A stretch of 54,898 nucleotides of DNA from Oscillospiraceae bacterium (GTDB lineage: Bacteria; Bacillota; Clostridia; Oscillospirales; SIG627), in contig SVQO01000004.1 of NCBI GenBank assembly GCA_015065325.1, positions 1 through 54,898 on the forward strand, given 5' to 3'. A program made the position numbers and the translations under genes. This document shows, one piece after another, positions 32,476 through 40,774 of the stretch (position 1 is the first letter of the stretch; the number at the start of each line of letters is the position of its first letter). The notes under the pieces were generated by a model. It did not search any database and was not told where the DNA came from. It worked only from the letters and a program-made list of their open reading frames with translations.

Positions 32476-33566
32476 TTGTTTGCGGGAACGTCAAAATCCC
32501 GCACCACTTCACCCGTTTCGTGAGATTGGATAATAGCCTCCATCAAGCGAAACACACGCTTGACCTGAGCGTGGGTAACGATGGGCTGTTCCAATCCGCG
32601 TACTGCCTTTGCCATATTGCGGTAGTAATCGAGAATATCGCTTTCCACCTCGGGGAGGGGGTATTCCTGAATGGTATCGGAGGTTCTGGGCGCCATAGTC
32701 TTGGTCAGACCGGCAGCAGTGTTAACGGGAACCGCATCGCGGTTTTCCCAATCGGAAACCATAACGATCTTCCCCTCAAGCTTAAAGTTCTGAATGAGGG
32801 CGGTGCCGTTTTCACCCAGCACGTACCAGCGGGGCAAGGCAATAAAATTGGAGGTGCTGACCTGTACCTCAACGCAAAGGTCCCCTTCAAATTTCAACTG
32901 CGCGGTAAAGCCGTCGTCACAATCCTCGTTGGTCACGTTGGTCATTTGAGCATAGACGGACTCAATGCGCTGAGGAAGCAGTAAAAGAAGCTGATCCAAA
33001 AGATGCACGCCCCAATCCATCAGCATTCCGCCGCCGTATTGTTTTTTGTTGCGCCAGTCACCGGGAATACCGCGGCTTCCGTGGGTACGGGACTCGATGC
33101 GAAAGATCCGCCCCAGCGTATTCTCCTCCCAAAGCTTTTTCACAATGCGAAAATCCTTATCCCAGCGGCGGTTCTGATGCACCGTAAAGATCACGCCGCA
33201 ACGGTTTGCCGTTTCGATCATTTCGTCCAGCTCCGCCGAATTCATGGCAACGGGCTTTTCGCAGATCACGTTTTTTCCGTGCTCCATCAAACGGATACAA
33301 AGCTCCTTGTGCAGGTGGTTCGGGGTAGCAACGGTAACCAGCTTCACCTCATCGTCTTCCAGAAGCTCATCCAGGTCCCGATACACTCTCCGCCCCAATT
33401 CACGGGCAAGCTCCTTACGATCCTCCTTGATATCCACGATTCCGGCGCACTCCACGGCTTCGCACTTATCCAAGCGATTCGTATGCCATTTCCCCATACC
33501 GCCGTAGCCGACGACGGCTACCTTTACAGGTTCCAATTCCTTTTCGGTCATTTTTTGTGCATCCAT
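32472..33566 (-). CDS. Gfo/Idh/MocA family oxidoreductase
   Basis: A 364-residue NAD(P)-dependent dehydrogenase. The N-terminal Rossmann fold has VVGYGGMG, and VICEKPVAMN carries the family EKP lysine. The C-terminal alpha/beta domain contains DWGVHLLDQ, with the conserved His. It oxidises or reduces a sugar or cyclitol hydroxyl. The ATG is preceded by GGAGG, 10 bp away, longer than usual. It forms an operon with the downstream isomerase and faces an AraC regulator across a 110-bp region. Confidence 0.9.
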   Translation of the reverse strand: MDAQKMTEKELEPVKVAVVGYGGMGKWHTNRLDKCEAVECAGIVDIKEDRKELARELGRRVYRDLDELLEDDEVKLVTVATPNHLHKELCIRLMEHGKNVICEKPVAMNSAELDEMIETANRCGVIFTVHQNRRWDKDFRIVKKLWEENTLGRIFRIESRTHGSRGIPGDWRNKKQYGGGMLMDWGVHLLDQLLLLLPQRIESVYAQMTNVTNEDCDDGFTAQLKFEGDLCVEVQVSTSNFIALPRWYVLGENGTALIQNFKLEGKIVMVSDWENRDAVPVNTAAGLTKTMAPRTSDTIQEYPLPEVESDILDYYRNMAKAVRGLEQPIVTHAQVKRVFRLMEAIIQSHETGEVVRDFDVPANK

Positions 33567-33598
33567 ATTAAAAAAACCTCCACAGTATCAATTTTCTA

Positions 33599-33627
33599 TT
33601 TACTTTTTCGTATTTTTTTCGTATAAT
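33599..33627 (+). promoter_or_regulatory. Promoter of the AraC regulator gene
   Basis: TTTACT (33599-33604) and TATAAT (33622-33627), 17-bp spacer. It places the transcript start near 33634, after a possible ATG at 33626, so translation from 33677 is favoured. Confidence 0.7.
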
Positions 33628-33676
33628 GCTCGTCGGAGAAATATTTTTTCAGTCAGAAATTGCACAGAGGGTCAAA

Positions 33677-34471
33677 ATGAACTATTTCGTCGAGCATAAA
33701 ACCTATCCTTACCACGTAGCATCAGTACGCAGTCTTGTGTCAATCCCCCACATCCATACCCATCTGGAAATAATCTACGTCTGCCGCGGCAAAGCAATCG
33801 TCCAATGCGACCGCAAGGAATACGAGGTACAGGCGGGAGATCTGTTTCTTGCTTTTCCCAATCGCATTCACTCCTACCGTACTCAAGGGGAGGTTGAGTG
33901 CTTTCTCGGAATTTTTTCCGCTGCTCTGACTCCGCTTTTGGAAAATTTGATCGTAGGCAAAATTCCTTCCCTGCCCGTTTTAAAGAAAGAGCAGATTCCC
34001 TTTGATGCAGAAAAGGTCCTCGGCGCGATCCTTCGGGAAAAGAAAAGTGAGGATCCCTATGAAAAGCTTCGCGCTATGGGAGATTTTATTTCCTTTCTTT
34101 CGCGAATTCTCCCCCTCTTTTCCTACGAGGAGGACTCCGCGGATTACGACAGTATGCAAAAGATCCTGACCTACTGCGCGGAGCATTTCACTGAGGAGAT
34201 CGCTTTGGATACTGTTGCCAAAGAGCTTTTTCTCAGCAAATACTACATTTCCCATCTGTTCCGCAAACGGATGGAAATGAGCTTTCACGATTTTCTCTCG
34301 TATCTGCGGGTCAATCGCGCCTGTGAGCTTTTGGCAAGAAGCGGAAGCATCACCGAGATCGCACTGAACTCCGGTTTTTCCTCCGTGCGCACCTTCAACC
34401 GCGTATTTCTGGGAGTGACGGGAAAAACACCTCTTCAATACCGAAAAGAGCTCAATCCCAAAAACGAATAA
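33677..34471 (+). CDS. AraC family transcriptional regulator
   Basis: A 264-residue regulator. The N-terminal cupin-like sensor domain includes HIHTHLEIIYVCRGK, and the C-terminal double helix-turn-helix AraC domain occupies about residues 165-262 (LFLSKYYISHLFRKRM for the first, ITEIALNSGFSSVRTFNRVF for the second). ATG at 33677 follows GAGGG. It is divergent from the oxidoreductase/isomerase operon, which it probably activates when its sugar ligand binds the cupin. Confidence 0.9.
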   Translation: MNYFVEHKTYPYHVASVRSLVSIPHIHTHLEIIYVCRGKAIVQCDRKEYEVQAGDLFLAFPNRIHSYRTQGEVECFLGIFSAALTPLLENLIVGKIPSLPVLKKEQIPFDAEKVLGAILREKKSEDPYEKLRAMGDFISFLSRILPLFSYEEDSADYDSMQKILTYCAEHFTEEIALDTVAKELFLSKYYISHLFRKRMEMSFHDFLSYLRVNRACELLARSGSITEIALNSGFSSVRTFNRVFLGVTGKTPLQYRKELNPKNE

Positions 34472-34505
34472 AAAACAGCGGAAGCCAAGGCTTCCGCTGT
34501 TTTTT
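34470..34505. terminator. Bidirectional terminator
   Basis: A 17-bp perfect inverted repeat (34470-34486, 34489-34505) with terminal A and T tracts between the convergent araC-type and argG genes. Confidence 0.92.
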
Positions 34506-34508
34506 ATT

Positions 34509-35735
34509 TTACTTCTCGTTCTTTGCCTTTACCTGTGCCTGAACGGAAATGGGAAGCCCCCACAGGTTGATAAAGCCTTCTGCATCCTTCTGGTTGTAAA
34601 CCTCATCCTCGTCAAAGGTTGCGATCTCCTCGGAATACAAAGACCAATCGCTCCACACACCTGCCTTAATAATATTGCCCTTATAGAGCTTCAGGCGGAC
34701 CTTACCGTCCATATGCTCCTGGGTCTTATCTACAAATGCAGAGAGAGCCTCACGGAGAGGTGTGTACCACTGACCGTTGTAGAGAAGCTCTGCAAAGGTG
34801 ATAGACAGCTCGTCCTTCTTATGCTTGGTTTGCTTGTCAAGACAAACGGACTCCAGATAATTCTGAGCAAAGTACAGGATCGCTCCGCCGGGAGTTTCAT
34901 ACACACCGCGGCACTTCATACCAACAAGACGGTTCTCCACGATATCCAAAAGTCCGATACCGTTCTTGCCGCCGATCTCATTCAGCTCAAGAATGATCTG
35001 CTTTGCGCTCATCTTCATACCGTTGAGTGCAACGGGCTTACCCTTTTCGTACTCCAGAGTCAGATAGGTGGGTTCATCGGGAGCCTGCAAGGGGGAAACG
35101 CCCATCTCCAAAAAGCCTTCCTTCTCGTACAAGGGCTCGTTTCCGGTATCCTCCAGATCAAGACCCTCGTGAGAAAGATGCCACATATTCTTATCCTTGG
35201 AGTAGTTGGTCTCACGGTTGATCTTCAAGGGGACGTTATGAGCCTCGGCATAAGCAATCTCTTCTTCGCGGCTCTTGATATCCCACTCACGCCAGGGAGC
35301 GATGATGGCAAGCTGGGGAGCAAACGCCTTGATGGCAAGTTCGAAACGAACCTGGTCGTTACCCTTACCGGTGCAGCCGTGGCAGATCGCATCTGCGCCC
35401 TCGGCAATCGCGATCTCACAAAGACGCTTTGCGATAATGGGACGTGCAAGAGCGGTGCCCATCATATATTCCTCGTACTTGGCACCTGCCTGTACGGTGG
35501 GGATGATCATTTCTTCAACGAACTCCTCAGTCAGATCCTCTACGTAGCACTTGGAAGCACCGGTCTTGATTGCCTTTTCTTCCAGACCCTCCAGCTCATC
35601 AGCCTGACCTACGTTACCGGAAACGGCGATGATTTCGGGATCGTTATAGTTCTCCTTCAGCCACGGAATGATAATAGAAGTATCAAGTCCGCCGGAATAA
35701 GCGAGAACGATCTTTTTAATATCACTTTTTTTCAT
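34509..35735 (-). CDS. argG: Argininosuccinate synthase
   Basis: A 408-residue ATP-dependent ligase joining citrulline and aspartate in arginine synthesis. It carries the PP-loop AYSGGLDTS near the start, [14 protein letters not shown] and the citrulline/aspartate region [20 protein letters not shown] at 35735 follows AGGAGG by 9 bp; an upstream in-frame extension was rejected because it runs into the promoter. argH, its usual partner, is not adjacent. ArgR-type boxes lie upstream, so it is probably repressed by arginine. Confidence 0.96.
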   Translation of the reverse strand: MKKSDIKKIVLAYSGGLDTSIIIPWLKENYNDPEIIAVSGNVGQADELEGLEEKAIKTGASKCYVEDLTEEFVEEMIIPTVQAGAKYEEYMMGTALARPIIAKRLCEIAIAEGADAICHGCTGKGNDQVRFELAIKAFAPQLAIIAPWREWDIKSREEEIAYAEAHNVPLKINRETNYSKDKNMWHLSHEGLDLEDTGNEPLYEKEGFLEMGVSPLQAPDEPTYLTLEYEKGKPVALNGMKMSAKQIILELNEIGGKNGIGLLDIVENRLVGMKCRGVYETPGGAILYFAQNYLESVCLDKQTKHKKDELSITFAELLYNGQWYTPLREALSAFVDKTQEHMDGKVRLKLYKGNIIKAGVWSDWSLYSEEIATFDEDEVYNQKDAEGFINLWGLPISVQAQVKAKNEK

Positions 35736-35777
35736 AGATTGTGTCCTCCTAAAGATACGCTTTTGTTTCTGCAAAGT

Positions 35778-35806
35778 ATCTTATCACAAGGGAAAGTAAA
35801 ATGCAA
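35778..35806 (-). promoter_or_regulatory. Promoter of argG
   Basis: Minus-strand TTGCAT (35806-35801) and TAAGAT (35783-35778) with a 17-bp spacer, 43 bp before the start codon. Confidence 0.65.
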
Positions 35807-35836
35807 GGTTTTTTTCAAAATATTTGAAAAAAATCA

Positions 35837-35899
35837 CAATAAAATTCATAAAAACATTGTAAATTGCGAATAATATTCATAACGTGAGAATGATATTCG
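35837..35899. promoter_or_regulatory. Three ARG-box-like operators upstream of argG
   Basis: GAATGATATTCG (35888-35899), GAATAATATTCA (35868-35879) and CAATAAAATTCA (35837-35848) resemble the ArgR/AhrC consensus TGAATWWWWATTCA. The first two are centred 20 bp apart, about the spacing used by ArgR hexamers; the third is 31 bp further towards argG. They lie 30-95 bp upstream of the -35. Confidence 0.6.
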
Positions 35900-35910
35900 T
35901 TTTTCTACAC

Positions 35911-35946
35911 AAAAAGATGATCCAAACCGTCGTCGAATCATCTTTT
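35911..35946 (-). terminator. Terminator of the zinc-ribbon membrane protein gene
   Basis: AAAAGATGAT and ATCATCTTTTT flank a 15-base loop with an internal GACGACGG element, 18 bp past the stop on the minus strand. Confidence 0.65.
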
Positions 35947-35964
35947 CGTTTAAAGATATCATTT

Positions 35965-36768
35965 TTACAAGGAAGGGAACTCCATCTTGTTGCCGCAGTG
36001 CGGGCAAACAAAGCTCTCTGATCTTATGGGAACGGATAAGTCTTCCCAGCATTTCGGGCAAACCAGCGTTTTGCAAGGCTGCGATTCAAACTGCTTCTCT
36101 TCGGAGATAGCACTTTCCGAAATCCCACTCTCGAATTCGCCCCGGTGATCCGACTCGTTTTCGGGATTTTCACCGATCGCATCCAGGTCTTCTTGCAATA
36201 CAGATTCTTCAGCGGGCACGTTTTTCAGCCCCTTTGACATCTTGATAGATTCGTCAATAGCAGTTGCAGCCCATTCCGGATGCTCAATGAGCAATTCTAT
36301 ACAGCCGTTTTTATGATAGATGGTAAAATTCGTTCTCTGTCCTTTTTTGAACTGTTCTTCCCAATCGATCTTTTGAATTTCATCGTAAGAAAGACGAAGA
36401 AAGCACTTCACAGCCAGCTTATCTCCGTATTGCCTGGAGGGATAAGTTACCAAAATATATTTTTTATAAAGATCCAGCTCACACATCTCGATCTGCTTGA
36501 GGATCACTCTGCACTTTTTCTCGGCCACAGCTCCGGCAACCAGAAGCGTCAACCACCAAAGCTGCAAAAAAAGACCGGTGAGATCCCCCTCTTCCAATCT
36601 CCCCTCCCACAGCTCCTGCATCGTAGGAACACCTATTTTTATCTCACCGTACCGAATATGCGATAGCAACAATATTGCCACTACCCCTATTGCAAGCCAC
36701 ATAAGCAAGCGCGTTGCTCTCGGCTTGTAGTTATCGTATGCAGCTCGATTATAGGAAAATTTTGTCAT
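35965..36768 (-). CDS. Membrane protein with C-terminal zinc ribbon
   Basis: A 267-residue protein with two membrane segments (about 20-38 and 66-84) followed by a PH-like or bacterial-PH-type beta region (about 95-180). An acidic linker precedes a C-terminal zinc ribbon with CPKC and CPHC. I do not recognise a named family. The cytoplasmic ribbon and membrane anchor parallel the 148-residue protein at 11807, although the domain order is reversed. It is divergent from an XRE regulator, with an operator inside its promoter. Confidence 0.6.
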   Translation of the reverse strand: MTKFSYNRAAYDNYKPRATRLLMWLAIGVVAILLLSHIRYGEIKIGVPTMQELWEGRLEEGDLTGLFLQLWWLTLLVAGAVAEKKCRVILKQIEMCELDLYKKYILVTYPSRQYGDKLAVKCFLRLSYDEIQKIDWEEQFKKGQRTNFTIYHKNGCIELLIEHPEWAATAIDESIKMSKGLKNVPAEESVLQEDLDAIGENPENESDHRGEFESGISESAISEEKQFESQPCKTLVCPKCWEDLSVPIRSESFVCPHCGNKMEFPSL

Positions 36769-36807
36769 ATTTCTCCTCCTCGCAGTACTTATAAGTTCTA
36801 TGGCGAA

Positions 36808-36836
36808 ATATTAGCATAGATGTATGCTAAAGTCAA
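36808..36836 (-). promoter_or_regulatory. Promoter of the zinc-ribbon membrane protein gene
   Basis: Minus-strand TTGACT (36836-36831) and TAATAT (36813-36808), 17-bp spacer that consists almost entirely of a palindrome. Confidence 0.78.
36811..36830. promoter_or_regulatory. Operator in the spacer of a divergent promoter
   Basis: TTAGCATA-GATG-TATGCTAA is a perfect 8-bp inverted repeat lying exactly between the -35 and -10 of the minus-strand promoter, where a bound dimer would exclude RNA polymerase. The XRE protein encoded 43 bp away is the obvious candidate. Confidence 0.65.
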
Positions 36837-36872
36837 GTAGTACTTTTTAATACTAGGAAAAGGAGAACTGCT

Positions 36873-37085
36873 TTGTATTTGAGAAGATTGCGGGATCTGC
36901 GGGAAGATCACGACTTGAAGCAAAAAGATATCGCTAAGCTGCTTGGAATTCATCAGACCGTATATTCCCGATACGAAAGAGGCTTTCAAAACCTCCCCTT
37001 GGAGTTTCTCGTATTTTTAGCCGATTATTACAACGTTTCCACTGACTATATTCTGGAGCGCACCAATTCCCCTGATATGAAATAA
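36873..37085 (+). CDS. Small XRE-family regulator
   Basis: A 70-residue protein that is little more than one Cro/CI HTH domain (LRRLRDLREDHDLKQKDIAK, recognition region HQTVYSRYERG, ending STDYILER). It uses a TTG start with AAAGGAG 7 bp upstream. It probably represses the divergent membrane protein gene through the palindrome between them. The same arrangement is found at 12 kb. Confidence 0.83.
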   Translation: MYLRRLRDLREDHDLKQKDIAKLLGIHQTVYSRYERGFQNLPLEFLVFLADYYNVSTDYILERTNSPDMK

Positions 37086-37112
37086 GACTGCAAGCTGTGT
37101 GCTTGCAGTCTT
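37084..37112. terminator. Bidirectional terminator
   Basis: AAGACTGCAAGC and its exact complement (37084-37095, 37101-37112) with a 5-base loop between the convergent XRE and copA genes. Confidence 0.85.
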
Positions 37113-37117
37113 TTGCG

Positions 37118-37318
37118 TTATACGACCTTGTAGCCTTCTTTTTCCACGGTTTCCTTCAGCAGGGCGTCGGATACGTCGGCGGAAAGCTTCAGTACCACTT
37201 CCCCTTTTACGTGGCTGGGGATCGCTTCCTCAACTCCCGACAGAGCCTCCAAAGCTTTTTTCACGTGCGCCTCGCAGTGGGGGCACATCATTCCTTCCAC
37301 CTTCATCGTTTTTTTCAT
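37118..37318 (-). CDS. Possible internally initiated CopZ-like chaperone (66 aa)
   Basis: In frame with the 3' end of copA, an ATG at 37318 is preceded by AAAAGGAG with a 9-nt gap, as good a start as any neighbour's. It begins MKKTMKVEGMMCPHC, a complete HMA domain with both copper-binding cysteines, of the size of CopZ. The preceding segment is a Lys-rich linker. If used, the gene makes both pump and chaperone. Unproven. Confidence 0.45.
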   Translation of the reverse strand: MKKTMKVEGMMCPHCEAHVKKALEALSGVEEAIPSHVKGEVVLKLSADVSDALLKETVEKEGYKVV

Positions 37319-39529
37319 TGATTTTTTCTCCTTTTCTTTTCGTTTTGGATTTAAGCGGTTTAGCCGCAAAGCGTTGCCCACAACAAACAAGCTGGAAAAG
37401 CTCATTGCCGCCGCACCGAACATAGGGGTCAGACTCCATCCCCACAAGGGGATAAAGGCGCCTGCGGCAAGGGGAATTCCTACGATATTGTAGCAAAACG
37501 CCCAAAAGAGGTTTTCCTTAATATTCTTCAAGGTTTTACGGGAAATTCGGATCAAAGCGGGAATATGTGACAAAGAGTCCCCCATTAGAACCACCTCTGC
37601 CGCATCCACTGCGATCTGTGTGCCGGATCCGATGGCAACTCCAACGGAAGCAGCGGTGAGAGCGGGAGCGTCGTTGATCCCGTCTCCTACCATCAATACT
37701 CTTCCTTCCTTTTCCAGGGCGCGTACTGCATCTTCCTTCCCTTCCGGCAAAACGCCTGCCATCACCTCGTCAATCTTTACGGTTTTGGCAATGCTGCGTG
37801 CAGTCTCCTCGCGGTCTCCCGTGATCATTACGACACGAAGTCCCATTTTCAAAAGTTCGCGGATGGCTTCCGGCGAATCCGTTTTCACCGTATCGGTAAC
37901 GGCGATCATACCGCAATAGCGGGCTCCTGCGGAAAGGTGCAATACGGTTTTTCCCTCTTCGGAAAGAAGTCTGGCCTTTTCCTCCGCTTCCTTCGGCAAG
38001 TGTGCACTGCGTCCGATCAACTCAGCCTTCCCCAGACGGAGAAGCTCGCCGTCTCTTTTTCCCTCTACGCCGAAGCCTGCCAAAGCAGTAAGCTCGGTCA
38101 GTGAAGTGCTCGCAATGCTTTTTTCCCTACAAAAATTCACCACTGCCGTCGCAATGGGGTGCGTGCTTCCCTCCTCCAGCGAGCAGGAAAGACTCAAAAG
38201 CTCGTGCTCTGAAATCTCCCAAGGGATCACGTCGCTGACCTGCATTTTACCCGTGGTGACCGTTCCCGTTTTATCCAGCACCACGATCTTGGTTTTTCCC
38301 GCTTCCTCCAAGGCTGTGGCGGTTTTGAACAGAATTCCGCTGCGGGCAGCCACACCGTTGGCGACCATAATGGCGACCGGAGTTGCAAGACCCAGGGCGC
38401 AGGGGCAGGATACCACCGTCACCGCGATCCCCCGGGACAGTGCCACTCCAAAGGCTTCGCCTGCGATCATCCAAATTCCGAAGACCACCAAAGACAGAAG
38501 AAGGATCACGGGCACGAATACGCCTGAAACGCGATCCGCCAAGCGTGCAATGGGGGCTTTCGATGCTCCTGCGGCAATGACTCGATCGATCATACGGGAA
38601 AGAGTGGTCTCCCCACCTACCTTCTCGGCACGAACCGCCAGACTCCCGTTCAAGTTAACAGTTCCCGTAAAGACGGGATCTCCTGCGTTTTTATCCACCG
38701 GAAGGCTTTCTCCGGTCAAGGCGGATTCATCCACAGCACCGACTCCCTCCACGATCACACCGTCAACGGGAAAAAGATCACCGGGGAGCACACGGATCAA
38801 ATCTCCGACTCTCACCTCGTCCATGGAAACAACTTCCTCTCCGTCTTCCCGCACAATTCTTGCCGTTTGGGGAGCAAGCGCCTGTAGGGCACGGATGGCA
38901 GAGGTGGTTTTCCCACGGCTTTTTTCCTCCAAAAGCTTTCCTACCGAGATCAGCACAAGGATCATTGCCGCCGATTCAAAATAAAGTCCGTGAAGGCTTT
39001 TATGGGCATCCTCGCGCCCGATCATTTGTGCCAGTACCGCTAAGCTGTACAGAAAGGACACGCCCGAGCCCATTGCCACCAAAGTATCCATATTTGGACT
39101 GAGGTGGACGGCGGAGCGAAATCCTCCGATGAAAAATCTGCGATGGATCAAAAGAATGGAAAGGGACAAAAGCATTTGGCACGTCCCCTGCGCTACGGGG
39201 GGAAAGGCAGCGGGAAAACGGATGCCGATCATATGCCCCATGGAAAGGGTCATCAAGGCAAGAAGCAAAGCCACGGAGCTCCAAAGCCGAAGAAGCTGAT
39301 TGGGCTCTTTTCGCACCTCTTTTTTTTCTTCCGCGGGATCGGCGATCCCATAACCCGCACGGGTCACGGCTCGGTGCAAAGCCTGCTCGTCGTATTCCCC
39401 CGAGACGGTCATAGACGCCGTCAGAAGACTGACGGTGCACTCTTCAACACCGTCCACCTTTTTCACCGCCTGCTCCACACGGGCAACGCAGGCAGCACAG
39501 CTCATTCCCGAAACTGAATACTTTTTCAT
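37118..39529 (-). CDS. copA: Copper-type P1B ATPase with fused C-terminal CopZ-like domain
   Basis: An 803-residue heavy-metal P-type ATPase. It has an N-terminal HMA domain with CAAC (Cys11, Cys14) and the membrane metal site CPCALGLATP. TGES, the phosphorylation site DKTGTVTTG, the HP motif in STHPIATA and GDGINDAPAL are present. A second HMA domain (MMCPHC) follows the last membrane helices. Cu(I) export is inferred from CPC. An internal ATG at 37318 with AAAGGAG 9 bp upstream could yield the terminal 66 residues as a free CopZ-like chaperone. ATG at 39529 follows GAGGGG. It is last in the mocR-ylmH-GNAT run. Confidence 0.92.
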   Translation of the reverse strand: MKKYSVSGMSCAACVARVEQAVKKVDGVEECTVSLLTASMTVSGEYDEQALHRAVTRAGYGIADPAEEKKEVRKEPNQLLRLWSSVALLLALMTLSMGHMIGIRFPAAFPPVAQGTCQMLLSLSILLIHRRFFIGGFRSAVHLSPNMDTLVAMGSGVSFLYSLAVLAQMIGREDAHKSLHGLYFESAAMILVLISVGKLLEEKSRGKTTSAIRALQALAPQTARIVREDGEEVVSMDEVRVGDLIRVLPGDLFPVDGVIVEGVGAVDESALTGESLPVDKNAGDPVFTGTVNLNGSLAVRAEKVGGETTLSRMIDRVIAAGASKAPIARLADRVSGVFVPVILLLSLVVFGIWMIAGEAFGVALSRGIAVTVVSCPCALGLATPVAIMVANGVAARSGILFKTATALEEAGKTKIVVLDKTGTVTTGKMQVSDVIPWEISEHELLSLSCSLEEGSTHPIATAVVNFCREKSIASTSLTELTALAGFGVEGKRDGELLRLGKAELIGRSAHLPKEAEEKARLLSEEGKTVLHLSAGARYCGMIAVTDTVKTDSPEAIRELLKMGLRVVMITGDREETARSIAKTVKIDEVMAGVLPEGKEDAVRALEKEGRVLMVGDGINDAPALTAASVGVAIGSGTQIAVDAAEVVLMGDSLSHIPALIRISRKTLKNIKENLFWAFCYNIVGIPLAAGAFIPLWGWSLTPMFGAAAMSFSSLFVVGNALRLNRLNPKRKEKEKKSMKKTMKVEGMMCPHCEAHVKKALEALSGVEEAIPSHVKGEVVLKLSADVSDALLKETVEKEGYKVV

Positions 39530-39545
39530 GTTCCCCTCTCTTTCA

Positions 39546-40013
39546 TCAAAGGATCTTTTCCAGCACGGTCTTCTGAGGGACAAGCCCCATTTTTTCGTAA
39601 AATCCCATTGCACTCTCGTTGCAGGACCATACGTTTAAAGTCAGATTATAGCAACCGCTTTCTCGGGCAAAGGAAAGCACGTGCTCGTATAGTGCCTTGC
39701 CCACGTGCTTTCCGCGAGAATGCTCGTCCACGCAAAGATCGTCCAAATACAGAGTCTTTACGTCTTTTAAAATATGGCTTCCCTTTACCTCGGTAAAAAT
39801 ACAAAAGGCATAGCCGAGCACTTTTCCATCCTCTGCCGCAACGAAGACGGGAGTTTCTTCATTTTTCAGAATGGCCAGGATCTCGTCGTCGGTATATTTT
39901 TTCACACCGCCGAAAAACAGGTCCGGCCTCCCTTTGTGATGCACTTCAAGAACCTGGTACAGAAGCGAATTGATCCCGTCAAGATCCTCCTCTTTCGCAA
40001 AACGAATTTCCAT
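39546..40013 (-). CDS. GNAT family N-acetyltransferase
   Basis: A 155-residue acetyltransferase with the GNAT core. The acetyl-CoA-binding loop is around LCVDEHSRGKHVGKALYEHV (the R/Q-x-x-G-x-G/A motif as RGKHVGKAL), followed by the C-terminal NLTLNVW and FYEKMGL segments. The acceptor is unknown; small molecules or protein N-termini are both possible. It lies between ylmH (11-bp gap) and copA (16-bp gap) and is probably co-transcribed. Confidence 0.88.
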   Translation of the reverse strand: MEIRFAKEEDLDGINSLLYQVLEVHHKGRPDLFFGGVKKYTDDEILAILKNEETPVFVAAEDGKVLGYAFCIFTEVKGSHILKDVKTLYLDDLCVDEHSRGKHVGKALYEHVLSFARESGCYNLTLNVWSCNESAMGFYEKMGLVPQKTVLEKIL

Positions 40014-40024
40014 TTTATTCTCCT

Positions 40025-40774
40025 TTATATAAATACGCGAACCTTCATACGTCCTCTGCCGCTTCGGGTCTTTTTTTCTTCTCCGTCAAAATAAAATCTT
40101 CCGTAGCCTCGTACTGAAATGCGGTCTCCCTCGGATAGCTCCTTGGAAGGATCGGTGATCCTTTTGCCGCGGAGGGTGACTCTTTCCTCCTCCACCATTT
40201 TTTTCGCCTCGGAGCGGGACAAATTCCAAACGGCACCGATCACGGCATCCACACGAGGAGATGCCGCAACAACGAAACGCTCCTCCAAAGTCACTCCTGC
40301 TCCTTCCGGGAGCACTTCACAACGGGTGACACGAACGGAGGTGTGGCGGACTCGAATCAAATTCTCCGTAAGATAATCCGCCATTTGTTCCAGGACAAAT
40401 TGATAACCTACGTTTTCGTGGATCAAAAGATCCCCCAGCAGATCCCGCTTAATGCCTAAATTCAAAATAGCGCCGAGGAAGTCCCGATGGGTCAAGGCAT
40501 CGGCAAATTTTTGCATTTGCGGCTCAATTTTGAGAAGCACCAGATCGCTTTCCCATTCGTAGCCCCATTCCTCGGGAGATCCAAATACGGCGACGCTCCG
40601 CTCCGCTTCCTCAAAACCGCCGAAAAAGCGCGGCTTCAGCGGCAGAGGTGCCTCCCCAAGCAGCGCCGCTTCCCCTTCAGTCAGAAAGGCGCTTCGCGTA
40701 TAAATCCCTCTTGCGGCGGCACGGGAAGCAAGCTCCTCGGCACGGCGTAAAAGCTCTTTTTCTTCAGTGGTCAT
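40025..40774 (-). CDS. ylmH: YlmH/S4-domain RNA-binding protein
   Basis: A 249-residue protein. The N-terminal 170 residues are a YlmH-type domain (with HRDFLGAILNLGIKRDLLGD), and the C-terminal part is an S4 RNA-binding domain (about 180-240, LSRSEAKKMVEEERVTLRGK). YlmH-type proteins bind ribosome-associated RNA and are normally encoded in the division cluster near sepF/divIVA; here the gene is instead coupled to mocR by a 4-bp overlap. The role in this location is uncertain. Confidence 0.87.
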   Translation of the reverse strand: MTTEEKELLRRAEELASRAAARGIYTRSAFLTEGEAALLGEAPLPLKPRFFGGFEEAERSVAVFGSPEEWGYEWESDLVLLKIEPQMQKFADALTHRDFLGAILNLGIKRDLLGDLLIHENVGYQFVLEQMADYLTENLIRVRHTSVRVTRCEVLPEGAGVTLEERFVVAASPRVDAVIGAVWNLSRSEAKKMVEEERVTLRGKRITDPSKELSEGDRISVRGYGRFYFDGEEKKTRSGRGRMKVRVFI

